A stretch of 64,000 nt of DNA, taken from Thalassovita mediterranea (lineage in GTDB: Bacteria > Pseudomonadota > Alphaproteobacteria > Caulobacterales > Hyphomonadaceae). The translations under genes were made by a program, and so were the position numbers. The first letter of the stretch is position 1. Each line of letters opens with the position of its first letter. The stretch is from the NCBI GenBank assembly GCA_019448215.1, contig CP080408.1:2852001-2916000 (forward strand), in the 5' to 3' direction. The notes under the pieces were generated by a model. The model was given only the letters and a program-made list of their open reading frames with translations. It was not told the DNA's origin and searched no databases. Positions 29,498-39,087 of the stretch are shown piece by piece.

Positions 29498-30877
29498 CTA
29501 GTAGGCCAGCGTTTCGAAGGCTGGTTCGACCCGCCTGCCCCATTCACCATGATAGAGCTCAAGCAGTCGATCAGCTGGCGTCAGCCCGCTTTCTGCAATC
29601 TCGTCCAGCTCCGCAATGAAGCCAGTCTCGTCGTCGCCAGAGCTATTGTACTTGGCGCGCGCCTTGAGACCATTCCGGCTGATAGCCAGAACCTGCTTGG
29701 CGAGGTCCTGAAGCGTTCCGCCGCCAGGCACCGGAGTGCGAAGGCCAAGGACCCGAACGGACTGACGCATGGCTTCGCGTTCTGCAGCGGTCCAGTCCTT
29801 CACCAAGTCCCATGCCGCGTCGAGCGAGCTTTGCTCATACAGGATACCCGTCCAGAAGCCGGAGAATGCGCAGAGCCGGCTCCATGGGCCGGAATCAGAG
29901 CCGCGCATCTCAAGGAAGCGTTTCAGGCGCACTTCCGGGAAAATGGTGGAGAGGTGGTCGACGAAATCGTCGATGGCCGGCTTCTCGCCGGGCAACAGGT
30001 CCAGCTTGCCATGCATGAAGTCGCGGAAGCTCTTGCCAGAGGCATCGAGATACTTGCCGCCGCGGCGGACAAAATACATCGGCACATCAAGGGCGTAATC
30101 CACATACCTCTCAAAGCCTGCGCCATCCTCAAACATGAAGGGGAGCATGCCGGACCGGTCCGGGTCGGTGTCGGTCCAGATATGAGAGCGATAGGACAGG
30201 AAGCCGTTTGGACGCCCCTCGGTGAAGGGCGAATTCGCAAAAAGTGCCGTGCCCAGCGGCTGCAGAGCCAGCGACACGCGGAATTTCTTCAGCATGTCCG
30301 CCTCTGAGGCGAAATCCAGGTTCACCTGAACGGTGCAGGTGCGGAACATCATCTCACGGCCGAGGCGCCCGACCTTGAGCATATAGTCCCGCATGATGGC
30401 GTAACGGCCTTTTGGCATCATGGGCGTTTCGGCCATCGTCCACAGCGGTGACGAGCCCATGCCCAGAAAGCCGATACCGAGCGGGTCTGCGATCTCGCGC
30501 ACTTCTTTCAGATGGTCGCCGACCTCGTTGCAGGTCTGGTGGATGTGCTCCAGCGGCGCACCCGAAAGCTCGAACTGACCGCCTGGCTCCAGGCTGACAC
30601 TGGCACCGTCCTTCTTGAGACCGATGAGCAGCCCCGATTCGGAAATCGGCTCCCATCCGAACTTGTCGGCCAGGCCTTCGAGCATGGCACGGATCGAGAC
30701 GTCGCCATCATATGGAAGCGGTTTCAACCCGTCGCGAATGAAGCCGAACTTCTCGTGTTCGGTGCCAATCCGCCAGTCGGATTTGGGCGCGCAGCCCTGC
30801 TCCATCCATTCGACGAGCTCTGATTTTGACTCGATACGCGGGGCGTTCTCGTCGATGTCTGACGTAGGTGTCGTCAT
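29498..30877 (-). CDS. gshA: glutamate--cysteine ligase, plant/alphaproteobacterial type
   Basis: GshA makes gamma-glutamylcysteine, the first step in glutathione synthesis. From the ATG at 30877 the protein is 459 residues. It belongs to the GCS2 family: IGTEHEKFGF near residue 40, EPGGQFELSGAPL near 100, and the FRTCTVQVNLDF stretch are diagnostic. It lies 10 bases downstream of rsmE on the same strand, so the two are probably co-transcribed. Its product supports the GST and peroxiredoxin found elsewhere in the window. Confidence 0.94.
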   Translation of the reverse strand: MTTPTSDIDENAPRIESKSELVEWMEQGCAPKSDWRIGTEHEKFGFIRDGLKPLPYDGDVSIRAMLEGLADKFGWEPISESGLLIGLKKDGASVSLEPGGQFELSGAPLEHIHQTCNEVGDHLKEVREIADPLGIGFLGMGSSPLWTMAETPMMPKGRYAIMRDYMLKVGRLGREMMFRTCTVQVNLDFASEADMLKKFRVSLALQPLGTALFANSPFTEGRPNGFLSYRSHIWTDTDPDRSGMLPFMFEDGAGFERYVDYALDVPMYFVRRGGKYLDASGKSFRDFMHGKLDLLPGEKPAIDDFVDHLSTIFPEVRLKRFLEMRGSDSGPWSRLCAFSGFWTGILYEQSSLDAAWDLVKDWTAAEREAMRQSVRVLGLRTPVPGGGTLQDLAKQVLAISRNGLKARAKYNSSGDDETGFIAELDEIAESGLTPADRLLELYHGEWGRRVEPAFETLAY

Positions 30878-30887
30878 GCCGGCCCCT

Positions 30888-31649
30888 CTAGCCGTTTTCG
30901 GTTTCAGGCAGATAGGGATGTTCCTGCCAGTCGCCAACACAAGATTGCCACAGGGTGAGCGCAGCGACCACCGCCGTCTCTGCCCTGAGGATACGAGGAC
31001 CGAGCGTTACCGGTTGAATATGCTCAATTTTCCGGAGCCAATCGCGTTCCTTCGGAGAGAAACCACCCTCAGGTCCGATGAGAATACCCGCTGCATTGCC
31101 AACCGCGCCCGTCAGTACCTCGCGCATCGGCCGCGCATCGCCAGCCTCATCGCAATAATAGAGCGGCTTTTCGGCCGGCCAGTCCTGAAGCGCGTCCTGA
31201 AGCGACACATCGTCAAAGACCTCCGGCACATCCATCCGCTCTGTCTGCTCAGCTGCTTCGATGACAACCGACTGCAGCCTGTCGCGGCGTACGCGGCTCG
31301 ACTGGGTACGCTCGGTCATCACGGGCTGGATACGTCGCACGCCAAGTTCACAAGCCTTCTCGACAACGAAATCGGTCCTCGCCTTTTTCAGCGGCGCGAA
31401 GAAAAGCGTGAGATCCGGCGTCTCGACCTGCGGCCTCGTCTGCCTCTCAGGGACAATAGACGCCCGCTTGCCGCTTTCCGGAACAACGGCGGCAATCCAC
31501 TCGCCGTCGCGCCCGTTGAAGACCCGCACAGGCGCGCCTTCACCTAGCCGCATGACCCGCAGGATATAGTTTGCCTGATTGTCGCTAAGCGAGACCTTCT
31601 CTCCGGAAGACAGGCCTGCGTCGATGAACAGTCTGGGAACGGAACTCAT
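30888..31649 (-). CDS. rsmE: 16S rRNA (uracil1498-N3)-methyltransferase
   Basis: RsmE methylates N3 of U1498 in 16S rRNA with S-adenosylmethionine. From the ATG at 31649 (MSSVPRLFIDAG) the protein is 253 residues, the family's normal length; MVPMSS at 31658 is an alternative, and no clear ribosome site decides. The SPOUT-type C-terminal knot is shown by LIGPEGGFSPKERDW and ILRAETAVVAALTLWQ. The N-terminal PUA-like domain contains NYILRVMRLGEGAPVRVFNG. It is divergent from the aldehyde dehydrogenase gene. Confidence 0.95.
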   Translation of the reverse strand: MSSVPRLFIDAGLSSGEKVSLSDNQANYILRVMRLGEGAPVRVFNGRDGEWIAAVVPESGKRASIVPERQTRPQVETPDLTLFFAPLKKARTDFVVEKACELGVRRIQPVMTERTQSSRVRRDRLQSVVIEAAEQTERMDVPEVFDDVSLQDALQDWPAEKPLYYCDEAGDARPMREVLTGAVGNAAGILIGPEGGFSPKERDWLRKIEHIQPVTLGPRILRAETAVVAALTLWQSCVGDWQEHPYLPETENG

Positions 31650-31707
31650 GGGGACCATATAGGCTTCTGTTGTCAGAGAGTTAAGCCAAAACCAGCGAGG
31701 CCGCGCG

Positions 31708-33072
31708 ATGAGTGTCAGCTCCATCAATCCCGCCACCGAAGAAATCATCGAAACATTCGAACCGCACAGTCAGGTCGACGTGGATGCTGCGCTTGCCAAG
31801 GCAGATGAACGATACGCCCACTGGCGTCTGACGAACTTTGATGAGCGCGCAAAGCTGATGGAAAAGGCGGCCGACGTGCTGGAGAGCCGCGTTGGCGACT
31901 GGGCCCCGGCCATGAGCCGCGAGATGGGCAAACCACTGGCGCAGGCTGAAGGCGAACTAAAGAAATGCGCCTGGGTCTGCCGCCACTATGCCGAGCACGC
32001 CGAAGCCTATCTCAAGGACGAAAAGATCAAGACGGACGCGAGCCAGTCCTTCGTGCGTCACCTCCCAATCGGGCCCGTCCTCGCCGTCATGCCGTGGAAC
32101 TTCCCGTACTGGCAGGTTTTCCGCTTTGCCGCACCAGCGCTTATGGCGGGCAATGTCGGCCTCTTGAAGCACGCCTCGAATGTATGGCGCTGCGCCCTCA
32201 ATATCGAGGATGTGTTCCGGGAAGCAGGCTTTCCGGATGGCTGCTTCCAGACACTGCTTATCGGCTCGGATGACGTCGAGAATGTTCTGCGTGACCGGCG
32301 CGTACGTGCAGCGACGCTGACCGGTTCTGGTCCGGCAGGCGCTTCTGTCGCCTCGATATCCGGAGACGAGATCAAGCCGACCGTGCTGGAGCTTGGCGGC
32401 ACCGATGCGTTCATTGTTATGCCATCGGCCGATATCGAAAGCGCCGTCGAGACCGCCATCGATGCCCGCGTACAGAACAATGGCCAGTCCTGCATCGCGG
32501 CCAAGCGCTTCTTCGTGCATGAAGACATTTATGACGAGTTCCGCGACCGCTTCGTGGAAGGAATGAAAGCCCTCAAGATTGGCGATCCTCTGGCAGACGA
32601 TACGAAGATCGGGCCGCTCGCCATGAAGTCACTTCGCGATGACCTCGCCGAACAGGTCGACAAGTCAGTCGCAGCAGGCGCCAAACCCTTACTCGAGACA
32701 CCGTCACTACCGGACAAGGGCTGGTGGTACGCCCCGCAGATCCTCGATGAAGCTCCGGAAAGCGCACCTGCAGCCCACGAGGAAATGTTCGGCCCCGTCG
32801 CCTCCCTCTGGAAGGTTTCCAGCCTTTCGCAGGCCATCGACCGCGCAAATGACAGCCCTTTCGGCCTCGGCTCGTCCATTTGCACGACGGAGAAGACAGA
32901 GATCGAAACAGCAATACGGGATCTCGATGCTGGCTCGACTTTCGTGAATGCAAAGGTCGCAAGCGATCCGCGCCTGCCATTCGGCGGCGTGAAGTCATCA
33001 GGGTATGGCCGCGAACTCGCCAGCGATGGCATTCGCGCCTTCATTCATCGCAAAACCGTGTCTATCGCCTGA
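31708..33072 (+). CDS. succinate-semialdehyde dehydrogenase-like aldehyde dehydrogenase
   Basis: The 454-residue NAD(P)-dependent enzyme oxidises an aldehyde to the acid. The catalytic Cys is C262 in NNGQSCIAAKRF, and the general base Glu is E228 in LELGGTDAFIV. The Rossmann stretch PIGPVLAVMPWNFPYWQ is conserved. The closest family pattern is the short succinate-semialdehyde dehydrogenase group (GabD/Sad-like, about 455 residues), but other semialdehydes are possible. It ends 26 bases before ubiA. Confidence 0.9.
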   Translation: MSVSSINPATEEIIETFEPHSQVDVDAALAKADERYAHWRLTNFDERAKLMEKAADVLESRVGDWAPAMSREMGKPLAQAEGELKKCAWVCRHYAEHAEAYLKDEKIKTDASQSFVRHLPIGPVLAVMPWNFPYWQVFRFAAPALMAGNVGLLKHASNVWRCALNIEDVFREAGFPDGCFQTLLIGSDDVENVLRDRRVRAATLTGSGPAGASVASISGDEIKPTVLELGGTDAFIVMPSADIESAVETAIDARVQNNGQSCIAAKRFFVHEDIYDEFRDRFVEGMKALKIGDPLADDTKIGPLAMKSLRDDLAEQVDKSVAAGAKPLLETPSLPDKGWWYAPQILDEAPESAPAAHEEMFGPVASLWKVSSLSQAIDRANDSPFGLGSSICTTEKTEIETAIRDLDAGSTFVNAKVASDPRLPFGGVKSSGYGRELASDGIRAFIHRKTVSIA

Positions 33073-33098
33073 CGCACGATTACGGTTATACCGGGCCC

Positions 33099-34094
33099 AT
33101 GAACGATCCGACGACATCAGATACGACCCCTGAAACCCCGGAAACCGGCGCGCAGCCAGAGGCCGCTGATAGCGCAGAGAGCGCTCGCGCCAACGCGCCC
33201 GCAGACAGCGCACTGCCTGACTGGCTGACATCCCTTCCAGACACGCTGCGCCCCTATGCGGCGCTCGCGCGTCTGGATCGCCCTATCGGCACCTGGCTGG
33301 TCATGCTCCCGGCACTGGCCTCCTTGGCGTATACCCGCATGGAGACAGGCTTCGCATGGATCGATATCTGGTGGGATGTCCTGATCATTGTCGGCGCAGT
33401 GACCATGCGGGGTGCGGCCTGCACCTGGAACGATATCACGGACAAGGATTTTGACGGCGCTGTTGCTCGCACAGCTAACCGGCCCTTACCGGCTGGCGAT
33501 GTCACTGTCACCCAGGCTTACATATTCCTCGGCATTCAGGTCGCGATCGCCTTCATTGCATGGCTATGCATTCCGACCGACGCAAAGATCGTCTCCCTGC
33601 TCGCCCTGCCCCTGATTGCCGCCTATCCATTTATGAAGCGTGTCACCTGGTGGCCGCAGGTCTGGCTCGGCTTTACCATCAATTGGGGCGTGCTGGTGGC
33701 GGCTGCGATGGCAACGCATGTCTCATTCGGCACTATCCTTCTCTATCTCGGCTTTGCGGCCTGGACCGTCGGCTATGACACTATCTACGCGATGCAGGAC
33801 CGCGAAGACGACGCCCTCATCGGCGTCCGCTCGACGGCGCGCCTTCTGGGCGAGCAGACTATTCTTGGCGCGTTCTGTTTCTATCTCGCCGCCACGGCAT
33901 TTTTCGGCGGCGCAGTTGCCGCAAATGGCGGCATGCCTCTTGGCGTGCTGGCCGTGATCGGCTTCTTCGCTCATGCCATCTGGCAGGTGTACAAGATGAA
34001 CCAGGACGACGACCATGCGCTGATGGTGTTCAAGTCGAACGCATGGGCCGCGCTGATACTGGTGGCAGGCTTTACGCTCTCCGCCATCATCTAG
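33099..34094 (+). CDS. ubiA: 4-hydroxybenzoate polyprenyltransferase
   Basis: UbiA joins 4-hydroxybenzoate to a polyprenyl diphosphate in ubiquinone synthesis, at the inner membrane. From the ATG at 33099 the protein is 331 residues. It opens with a 45-residue Thr/Ala/Glu-rich tail before the family region (PYAALARLDRPIGTWL). The two Asp motifs are NDITDKDFDGAVARTANRPL and YDTIYAMQDREDD. The longer frame beginning in the aldehyde dehydrogenase gene is rejected. The unusual N-terminal tail is a lineage feature or a mis-chosen start. Confidence 0.93.
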   Translation: MNDPTTSDTTPETPETGAQPEAADSAESARANAPADSALPDWLTSLPDTLRPYAALARLDRPIGTWLVMLPALASLAYTRMETGFAWIDIWWDVLIIVGAVTMRGAACTWNDITDKDFDGAVARTANRPLPAGDVTVTQAYIFLGIQVAIAFIAWLCIPTDAKIVSLLALPLIAAYPFMKRVTWWPQVWLGFTINWGVLVAAAMATHVSFGTILLYLGFAAWTVGYDTIYAMQDREDDALIGVRSTARLLGEQTILGAFCFYLAATAFFGGAVAANGGMPLGVLAVIGFFAHAIWQVYKMNQDDDHALMVFKSNAWAALILVAGFTLSAII

Positions 34095-34121
34095 GCGCAG
34101 CGCCAACCCAAGGAGGAAGAG

Positions 34122-34790
34122 ATGACCAAGCTAACCATAGAAATGGTATCGGACCTCGTCTGCCCGTGGTGCTGGTTGGGCCTCCGGCGCATCCGCAGCG
34201 CAATCGACCTCGTCGATGATGTCGATGTTGAGCTGATCTTCCGGCCCTTCGAACTCGATCCGACCATTCCGCAAGGCGGCGTCAATTACCGTGACTACAT
34301 GGCCAGCAAGTTCGGCCCCGAGACAGAAGACAATCGCTGGGCCTCCATGCGCGAAGCGCTCGTCCAGTATGGCGAAGAAGAAGGCATTCCGTTCAATTTC
34401 GGTGAGCTTCGGCACAGGCCGAACAGCTTCGACGCGCACCGCCTCGTTCGCTGGGCACAGGGCCAGGGCAAAGGCATCGAGGCCAAGGAAGCGCTCTTCT
34501 CTGCCTATTTCGAACAAGCCCGTGATATCGGTGACCATGAGGTACTTGCCGACATAGGCGAGTCGATTGGCCTCGACCGCGAGATTATCACTGGCCTGCT
34601 CGACTCTGACGCTGATGCCCAAGCGACCCGCGACGAGGAAAACCTTTTCCGCGAAATGGGGATTGGCGGCGTGCCGACTTACATCGCCATGCGCCGTATT
34701 GCCGTCCAGGGCGCCGAGAGCGCAGAGAAGCTTGCGAAATTCCTGAGTGCGTCGGCGAAACAGATGCCGCAACAACGCAGCTACGGCTAG
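34122..34790 (+). CDS. DsbA-family oxidoreductase, FrnE type
   Basis: This 222-residue cytosolic thioredoxin-fold protein has the CPWC active site (C14 and C17) at its N-terminus, with no signal peptide. The all-helical insertion and the cis-Pro loop GIGGVPTYIAM are typical of FrnE/2-hydroxychromene isomerase-like DsbA proteins. It probably handles thiol-disulfide exchange in the cytoplasm; the in vivo substrate is unknown. An AAGGAGG site precedes the ATG. Its stop shares CTAG with the convergent exporter. Confidence 0.92.
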   Translation: MTKLTIEMVSDLVCPWCWLGLRRIRSAIDLVDDVDVELIFRPFELDPTIPQGGVNYRDYMASKFGPETEDNRWASMREALVQYGEEEGIPFNFGELRHRPNSFDAHRLVRWAQGQGKGIEAKEALFSAYFEQARDIGDHEVLADIGESIGLDREIITGLLDSDADAQATRDEENLFREMGIGGVPTYIAMRRIAVQGAESAEKLAKFLSASAKQMPQQRSYG

Positions 34791-36547
34791 CTAAGCTGAA
34801 GCTCGACCAGCTGCTTGTAGAGACCGCCCTGGCGCAGCAGCTCCTGGTGGGTGCCTTCCTCGGCCACCTTCCCGTCATCCAGCACGATAATGCGGTCGGC
34901 TGAACGCACCGTCGAAAGCCTATGGGCAATGACGAGCGTTGTGCGGTCTTTCGCATATTCAGAGAGCGCAGCCTGAACTTTGGCTTCGCTCTCAGCGTCG
35001 AGCGCTGATGTCGCTTCATCCAGCAGCAGGATCGGAGCCTGCCGGATGATGGCGCGGGCCAGAGAAATACGCTGACGCTGGCCGCCCGAGAGGTTGCGCC
35101 CCATCTCGCCGCACGGCGCTTCATAGCCGCCCGGCAGCCCCAGAATAAACTCATGCGCGCTTGCTGCGCGGGCGGCGTCCTTGATCTCTTCGCGGCTCGC
35201 GCCCATCCGGCCAAGCGCGATGTTGGCGGCAACTGTGTCATCAAACAGCAGCGCTTCCTGAGCGACGAGAGCCGTGGACCTGCGCAGGCTCGCGCCCGTA
35301 TAGGCGCGGACGTCCGAACCATCGACCATGACCGAGCCGGAAACCGGCTCATAAAGCCGCAATAACAAGTTGAAAACGGTGGACTTTCCGGCCCCGGATG
35401 GGCCGACCAGCGCAACCGTTTCGCCCGGATTGGCTGAAAAGCTGAGGCCCTTAAGCGCCTGTGATCCGTCAGGGTACGCAAAATGCACATCCTGAAATTC
35501 GACGCTGCCCCGCGCATTCTCGAGCGTGCGGGCGTCAGACCTGTCCTTGATCTGCGGCTCAGCATCGATGATTTCGAACACACGGTCTGCTGCGGCGCCG
35601 CCTTCCTGTGCGACCGCGTTGAGCGTACCGAGCGCACGCACTTCCGGTGCCGCGACAGCGACCGCGCCAATGACGCCGACGAAATTGCCGAGCGAAGTAT
35701 CACCGTCAGCGATCCGCCATGCGGTCAGTGCCAGTATTCCAACCAGAGCAAGCCCACCGGTGATCTCAAGAATCGGGTCCACGGCTGCTCTGTCGGTGAG
35801 AACCTTCAGGAAGAGCCGGGAGCGCTCGACAAAGCCACGCTTCGCCCTGCCCTTCTGGTACTCCTCAAGTCCATAAGCCTTGACCACACGGGCAGACTGA
35901 AAGCTCTCAGACAGGAGCGAAGCGACTTCTCCAATCTGCTTCTGCGCCTGCTTGGAGCGGCGGCGCACGCGGTTGCCAAGGCTGATCACCGGCCCGAACG
36001 CTATCGGATAGACGAGGATCAGGATCAGCGTCAGCTTCCAGTCCATGATGAACATGGTGATCAGCACACCAATAACCGTGAGCACGCCCTTGGTAAGGTT
36101 GTTCGCAAGGCGCAGGCCCGCATCGCGGAGCGCATTCACATCATTGATGAAACGCGAGACGAAGCCGCCAGACCGGTCCGCAGACAGGCGCGCGAAGTCC
36201 CCCTCGGTCAGAGAATTGAACTGGTCTGCCTGAATGTCGACGATGGCACGCTGCACGCCGGTATTGTTGGCGAGCGTCATGCCGTAGAGCGAGAGTGACC
36301 TGATGGCCGCCGCAAACCCGATAATGCCGATCAGCCACCAGAGGCTGGATGGCACAGTCACGCTCTCTGGCCCCGCCAGGTCTTCAAGACCTTCGACCAC
36401 CAGCTTGAGAAGATAGCCGTATGAAGCAGCCGCGATTGCCGTCACGGCCGCGCAGGCCGTACCGATAACGAACCACTTCAGGTGAGGCCTGAACCGCTCC
36501 TTGATCAGCCTGAAAAGGCTGTGGCTGCGCTCTGGCCCGCTCGCCAT
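34787..36547 (-). CDS. MsbA-like ABC exporter (fused permease and ATPase)
   Basis: From the ATG at 36547 the 586-residue half-transporter has an exporter permease domain (about residues 20-315, six helices) and one ATPase domain (345-580). The Walker A GPSGAGKST is at 382-390, the signature LSGGQ at 486-490 and the Walker B with catalytic Glu ILLLDE at 506-511. It would act as a homodimer. MsbA-like proteins flip lipid A or other lipids, but this subfamily also includes lipid- and drug-exporting relatives. The phosphatase-DUF4170 gene ends just upstream (TGATATGG), a layout seen in other Alphaproteobacteria. Confidence 0.92.
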   Translation of the reverse strand: MASGPERSHSLFRLIKERFRPHLKWFVIGTACAAVTAIAAASYGYLLKLVVEGLEDLAGPESVTVPSSLWWLIGIIGFAAAIRSLSLYGMTLANNTGVQRAIVDIQADQFNSLTEGDFARLSADRSGGFVSRFINDVNALRDAGLRLANNLTKGVLTVIGVLITMFIMDWKLTLILILVYPIAFGPVISLGNRVRRRSKQAQKQIGEVASLLSESFQSARVVKAYGLEEYQKGRAKRGFVERSRLFLKVLTDRAAVDPILEITGGLALVGILALTAWRIADGDTSLGNFVGVIGAVAVAAPEVRALGTLNAVAQEGGAAADRVFEIIDAEPQIKDRSDARTLENARGSVEFQDVHFAYPDGSQALKGLSFSANPGETVALVGPSGAGKSTVFNLLLRLYEPVSGSVMVDGSDVRAYTGASLRRSTALVAQEALLFDDTVAANIALGRMGASREEIKDAARAASAHEFILGLPGGYEAPCGEMGRNLSGGQRQRISLARAIIRQAPILLLDEATSALDAESEAKVQAALSEYAKDRTTLVIAHRLSTVRSADRIIVLDDGKVAEEGTHQELLRQGGLYKQLVELQLS

Positions 36548-36548
36548 A

Positions 36549-37631
36549 TCAGACGTGATGGTGGGAGCCCGTTTCAGGGTCGAGCAGCCTGTGCGCGTGC
36601 AGGATGAAGTAGCGCATCTCCGCATGGTCCACGGTGCGCTGCGCCGCATTCTTCCATGCATCATAGGCCGCTTTGTAGCTCGGGAAGGCCCCGACAAAGT
36701 CCAGCTTGGAAAGGTCCTCGAACTCGATGCCGCGAACGTCTTTCAGCTCACCGCCGATGACAAGGTGAAGAAGTTGCTTGGTATCTGGTGTGCCGGCCAT
36801 TTTCGTCTGCTCCGTATCGTTCGCCCTGTCATATGGCCTGACCGTCCAGTTCGGATCAGGCAGTCGGACGCCTTTGACGCGCTCCACTAACAGAGGATGC
36901 AGGCGCTTTCCAGCCGCAATGAGACTACGCTGGGCTGGTTCACTGCGATTGAATCTGAAGCTCTCACCAAGATGAGTTGACGCAACGCCGCCAGCCTCTT
37001 CGACGATCACTGTCCCAGCGGCAAGGTCCCAGTCAGATTTGCGCCAGAGCGCGAGCGTCGCGTCCCACTCGCCGGTTGCAACCCAGCACATCCGCAAGAG
37101 CGTCGCATTGGGCTTTGGCCGGGCAAGTTTCATATCTGGCCAGGGCACGCGCCAGGCTGGATGTGTCAGCATCGATTCGGAGGCGATCATCTTGCAGCCG
37201 GTTTCTTCATCGCAGCTGCTGGTCAGCAGTCTCTGGCCATTGAGCCAGGCGCCCTTGCCCCGCTCAGCCGCATAGGTCTCACCCAACGCAGGCGCATGAA
37301 CCACGCCGCAGACCGCCCGGCCATCTTTCACCAGCGCACCCGCAATCGCCCAGTAAGGCTCGCCGCCCATGAAAGCGCGCGTGCCGTCGATTGGGTCGAC
37401 GCACCACACAACATCGCTGAGATGGGTGTCGCGTGAGAGCGCGGTCTCTTCCGACAGCCAGCCATAGTCCGGACGGTTGCCGGTCAGGTGGCGCTTGATA
37501 ATTCGGTTGGCTTCAAGGTCGGCATTGGTAACCGGATGACCCGGCGTCTTTTCCCAGGCCTTGGTGTCGCCCCGCTCAAAGCGGGCAAGCGCCATGTTTC
37601 CAGCCTCGATCACGGCTTCCTGCAGAAGCAT
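36549..37631 (-). CDS. inositol-monophosphatase/CysQ-like phosphatase fused to DUF4170
   Basis: The 360-residue frame holds two recognisable parts. Residues 1-275 are a Mg-dependent phosphatase of the inositol-monophosphatase/CysQ superfamily, with DPIDGTRAF and WDLAAGTVIVEEAGG. Residues 278-360, starting MAGTPDTKQLLHLVIGGEL, match DUF4170, usually a separate small gene. The second part has its own ATG at 36800 with GGAG at 36810-36813, so it may be translated separately as well as fused. The start ATG at 37631 has no clear ribosome site; a TTG at 37667 with GAGG upstream, overlapping pmbA, is the alternative. Confidence 0.82.
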   Translation of the reverse strand: MLLQEAVIEAGNMALARFERGDTKAWEKTPGHPVTNADLEANRIIKRHLTGNRPDYGWLSEETALSRDTHLSDVVWCVDPIDGTRAFMGGEPYWAIAGALVKDGRAVCGVVHAPALGETYAAERGKGAWLNGQRLLTSSCDEETGCKMIASESMLTHPAWRVPWPDMKLARPKPNATLLRMCWVATGEWDATLALWRKSDWDLAAGTVIVEEAGGVASTHLGESFRFNRSEPAQRSLIAAGKRLHPLLVERVKGVRLPDPNWTVRPYDRANDTEQTKMAGTPDTKQLLHLVIGGELKDVRGIEFEDLSKLDFVGAFPSYKAAYDAWKNAAQRTVDHAEMRYFILHAHRLLDPETGSHHHV

Positions 37632-37653
37632 GAAATCATCACTGAAGGGCGTG

Positions 37654-39003
37654 TCAGTTGCCTGCAATCGACATGTCCTCAACCAGAAGGCTCGGCGCGT
37701 TGATGCGGCCGCGGAATTCCAGGTCTGATGCCGGAATGAGCCTCGCAAAGATAGCAGGCAGATCCCCGGCGATCGTCACCTCTGATACCGGATGCTGGAT
37801 CTCTCCATTCTCGAACCAGAAGCCGGCCACACCGACAGAATAGTCACCTGTATTCGGATTGATCGACGGGCCGAACATATCGGTCACCAGCAGGCCTTTG
37901 CCCGCTTCTGACATCAGCGTTTCAGGCGACTTCGCCCCCGCTTCGATATGCGTGTTAGACGTGCCAACGCCCGGCGGGTTGCCAAAGCCGCCTGCCGCAA
38001 AGCCATTCGGCTGCAGCCCAAGCTGGCGCGCCGAAGATGTGTTAAGCAGCCACCGCGTAAGAACGCCGTCCTCAACCAGTGCCGACTTTGCGACCGGCAG
38101 ACCCTCGCCATCATGATTGCGGCAACCGAGGGCTCGCTCAAGGAAGGGGTCATCGATGATGTTCAGGCCATCGGCAAAGACCTTCTGGTCCATGCGATCC
38201 TTCAGGAAGCTTACGCCCCGCGCGACGGACGGGCCGGAAATCGCTGACAGGAACGCACCGATAAGGCTGGAAGAAACGCGCTTGTCATAGATGACCGCCG
38301 TCTTCTGCGTCTTCACCTTCCGCGGGCCGAGCCTCGCGACAGCCCGTTCGCCGGCCGTGCGGCCAATCTCTGCTGGTGACGGCCGATGGGCCATCTTGCG
38401 CACGCTCCAGCTGTCATAGTCGCGCTCCATCGCGTCATCGCGCATGGCAACGGCCGCCAGTCCAAGACCGGTGGAACCGCCTGCCAGATAGGACGAGAAC
38501 CCGTTGCTTGCGGCGACCCAACGCTCTGACCGGCTCCAGCCATTGCCGCAGCCTGCGACCGTCTTCACGCCCTTCACGGCCAGTGCTGCAGCCTCTGCCT
38601 CGATCGCATCTGCCTCAAGGCGCTCGAGCGGAATTTCACCGTCACCTTCGAGATCGAGCTCGGGTGGGTTTGTCTCCAGCAGCTCCGCATCAGGAAGCCC
38701 CGCGAACTTGTCCTCCGGTACAGCTTTCGCCATTGCGACGCAGCGCTCTGCCATCGTCTTCAGGGCGTCGTCTGAAAGGTCAGAGCCCGACACATGCGCC
38801 TGTCGCTGCCCGAACAGCGCGCGAAGCGACACGCCCTGCGACTCGCTACGCTCAACGTTTTCCAGTTTGCCGTCCCGCACATCGACGTTCACGCCGTCCG
38901 ATACGGCGAGAGAGCAATCGGCCGCCGTCGCACCGGCAGCGAGACACTGGTCGATCAGCTTGGCGAGAATGTCCTGCGGGGGCGTTATGAAGCTTGATTT
39001 CAT
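37654..39003 (-). CDS. pmbA: TldD/PmbA family metalloprotease partner (TldE)
   Basis: PmbA (TldE) is the non-catalytic or regulatory partner of TldD. From the ATG at 39003 the protein is 449 residues, the usual length. It lacks the TldD HExxGH motif, as expected. Family stretches include DVRDGKLENVERSESQGVSLRA, ALGCRNHDGEGLPVAKSALVEDG, and NPNTGDYSVGVAGFWFENGE. The phosphatase gene follows with at most a small overlap. Confidence 0.94.
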   Translation of the reverse strand: MKSSFITPPQDILAKLIDQCLAAGATAADCSLAVSDGVNVDVRDGKLENVERSESQGVSLRALFGQRQAHVSGSDLSDDALKTMAERCVAMAKAVPEDKFAGLPDAELLETNPPELDLEGDGEIPLERLEADAIEAEAAALAVKGVKTVAGCGNGWSRSERWVAASNGFSSYLAGGSTGLGLAAVAMRDDAMERDYDSWSVRKMAHRPSPAEIGRTAGERAVARLGPRKVKTQKTAVIYDKRVSSSLIGAFLSAISGPSVARGVSFLKDRMDQKVFADGLNIIDDPFLERALGCRNHDGEGLPVAKSALVEDGVLTRWLLNTSSARQLGLQPNGFAAGGFGNPPGVGTSNTHIEAGAKSPETLMSEAGKGLLVTDMFGPSINPNTGDYSVGVAGFWFENGEIQHPVSEVTIAGDLPAIFARLIPASDLEFRGRINAPSLLVEDMSIAGN

Positions 39004-39087
39004 GCTGGTTGAGGTAACCCTCTCTTGAGTGAGCGGCAACGTCCAAGCTGACAGCTTTTGCAGGCGAGATTGCAAGTAACGGCGCGC

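Noticed and set aside
32880-33098. N-terminal extension of ubiA beginning inside the aldehyde dehydrogenase gene
   Set aside because: The upstream 73 residues match no UbiA protein and overlap a well supported gene in another frame.
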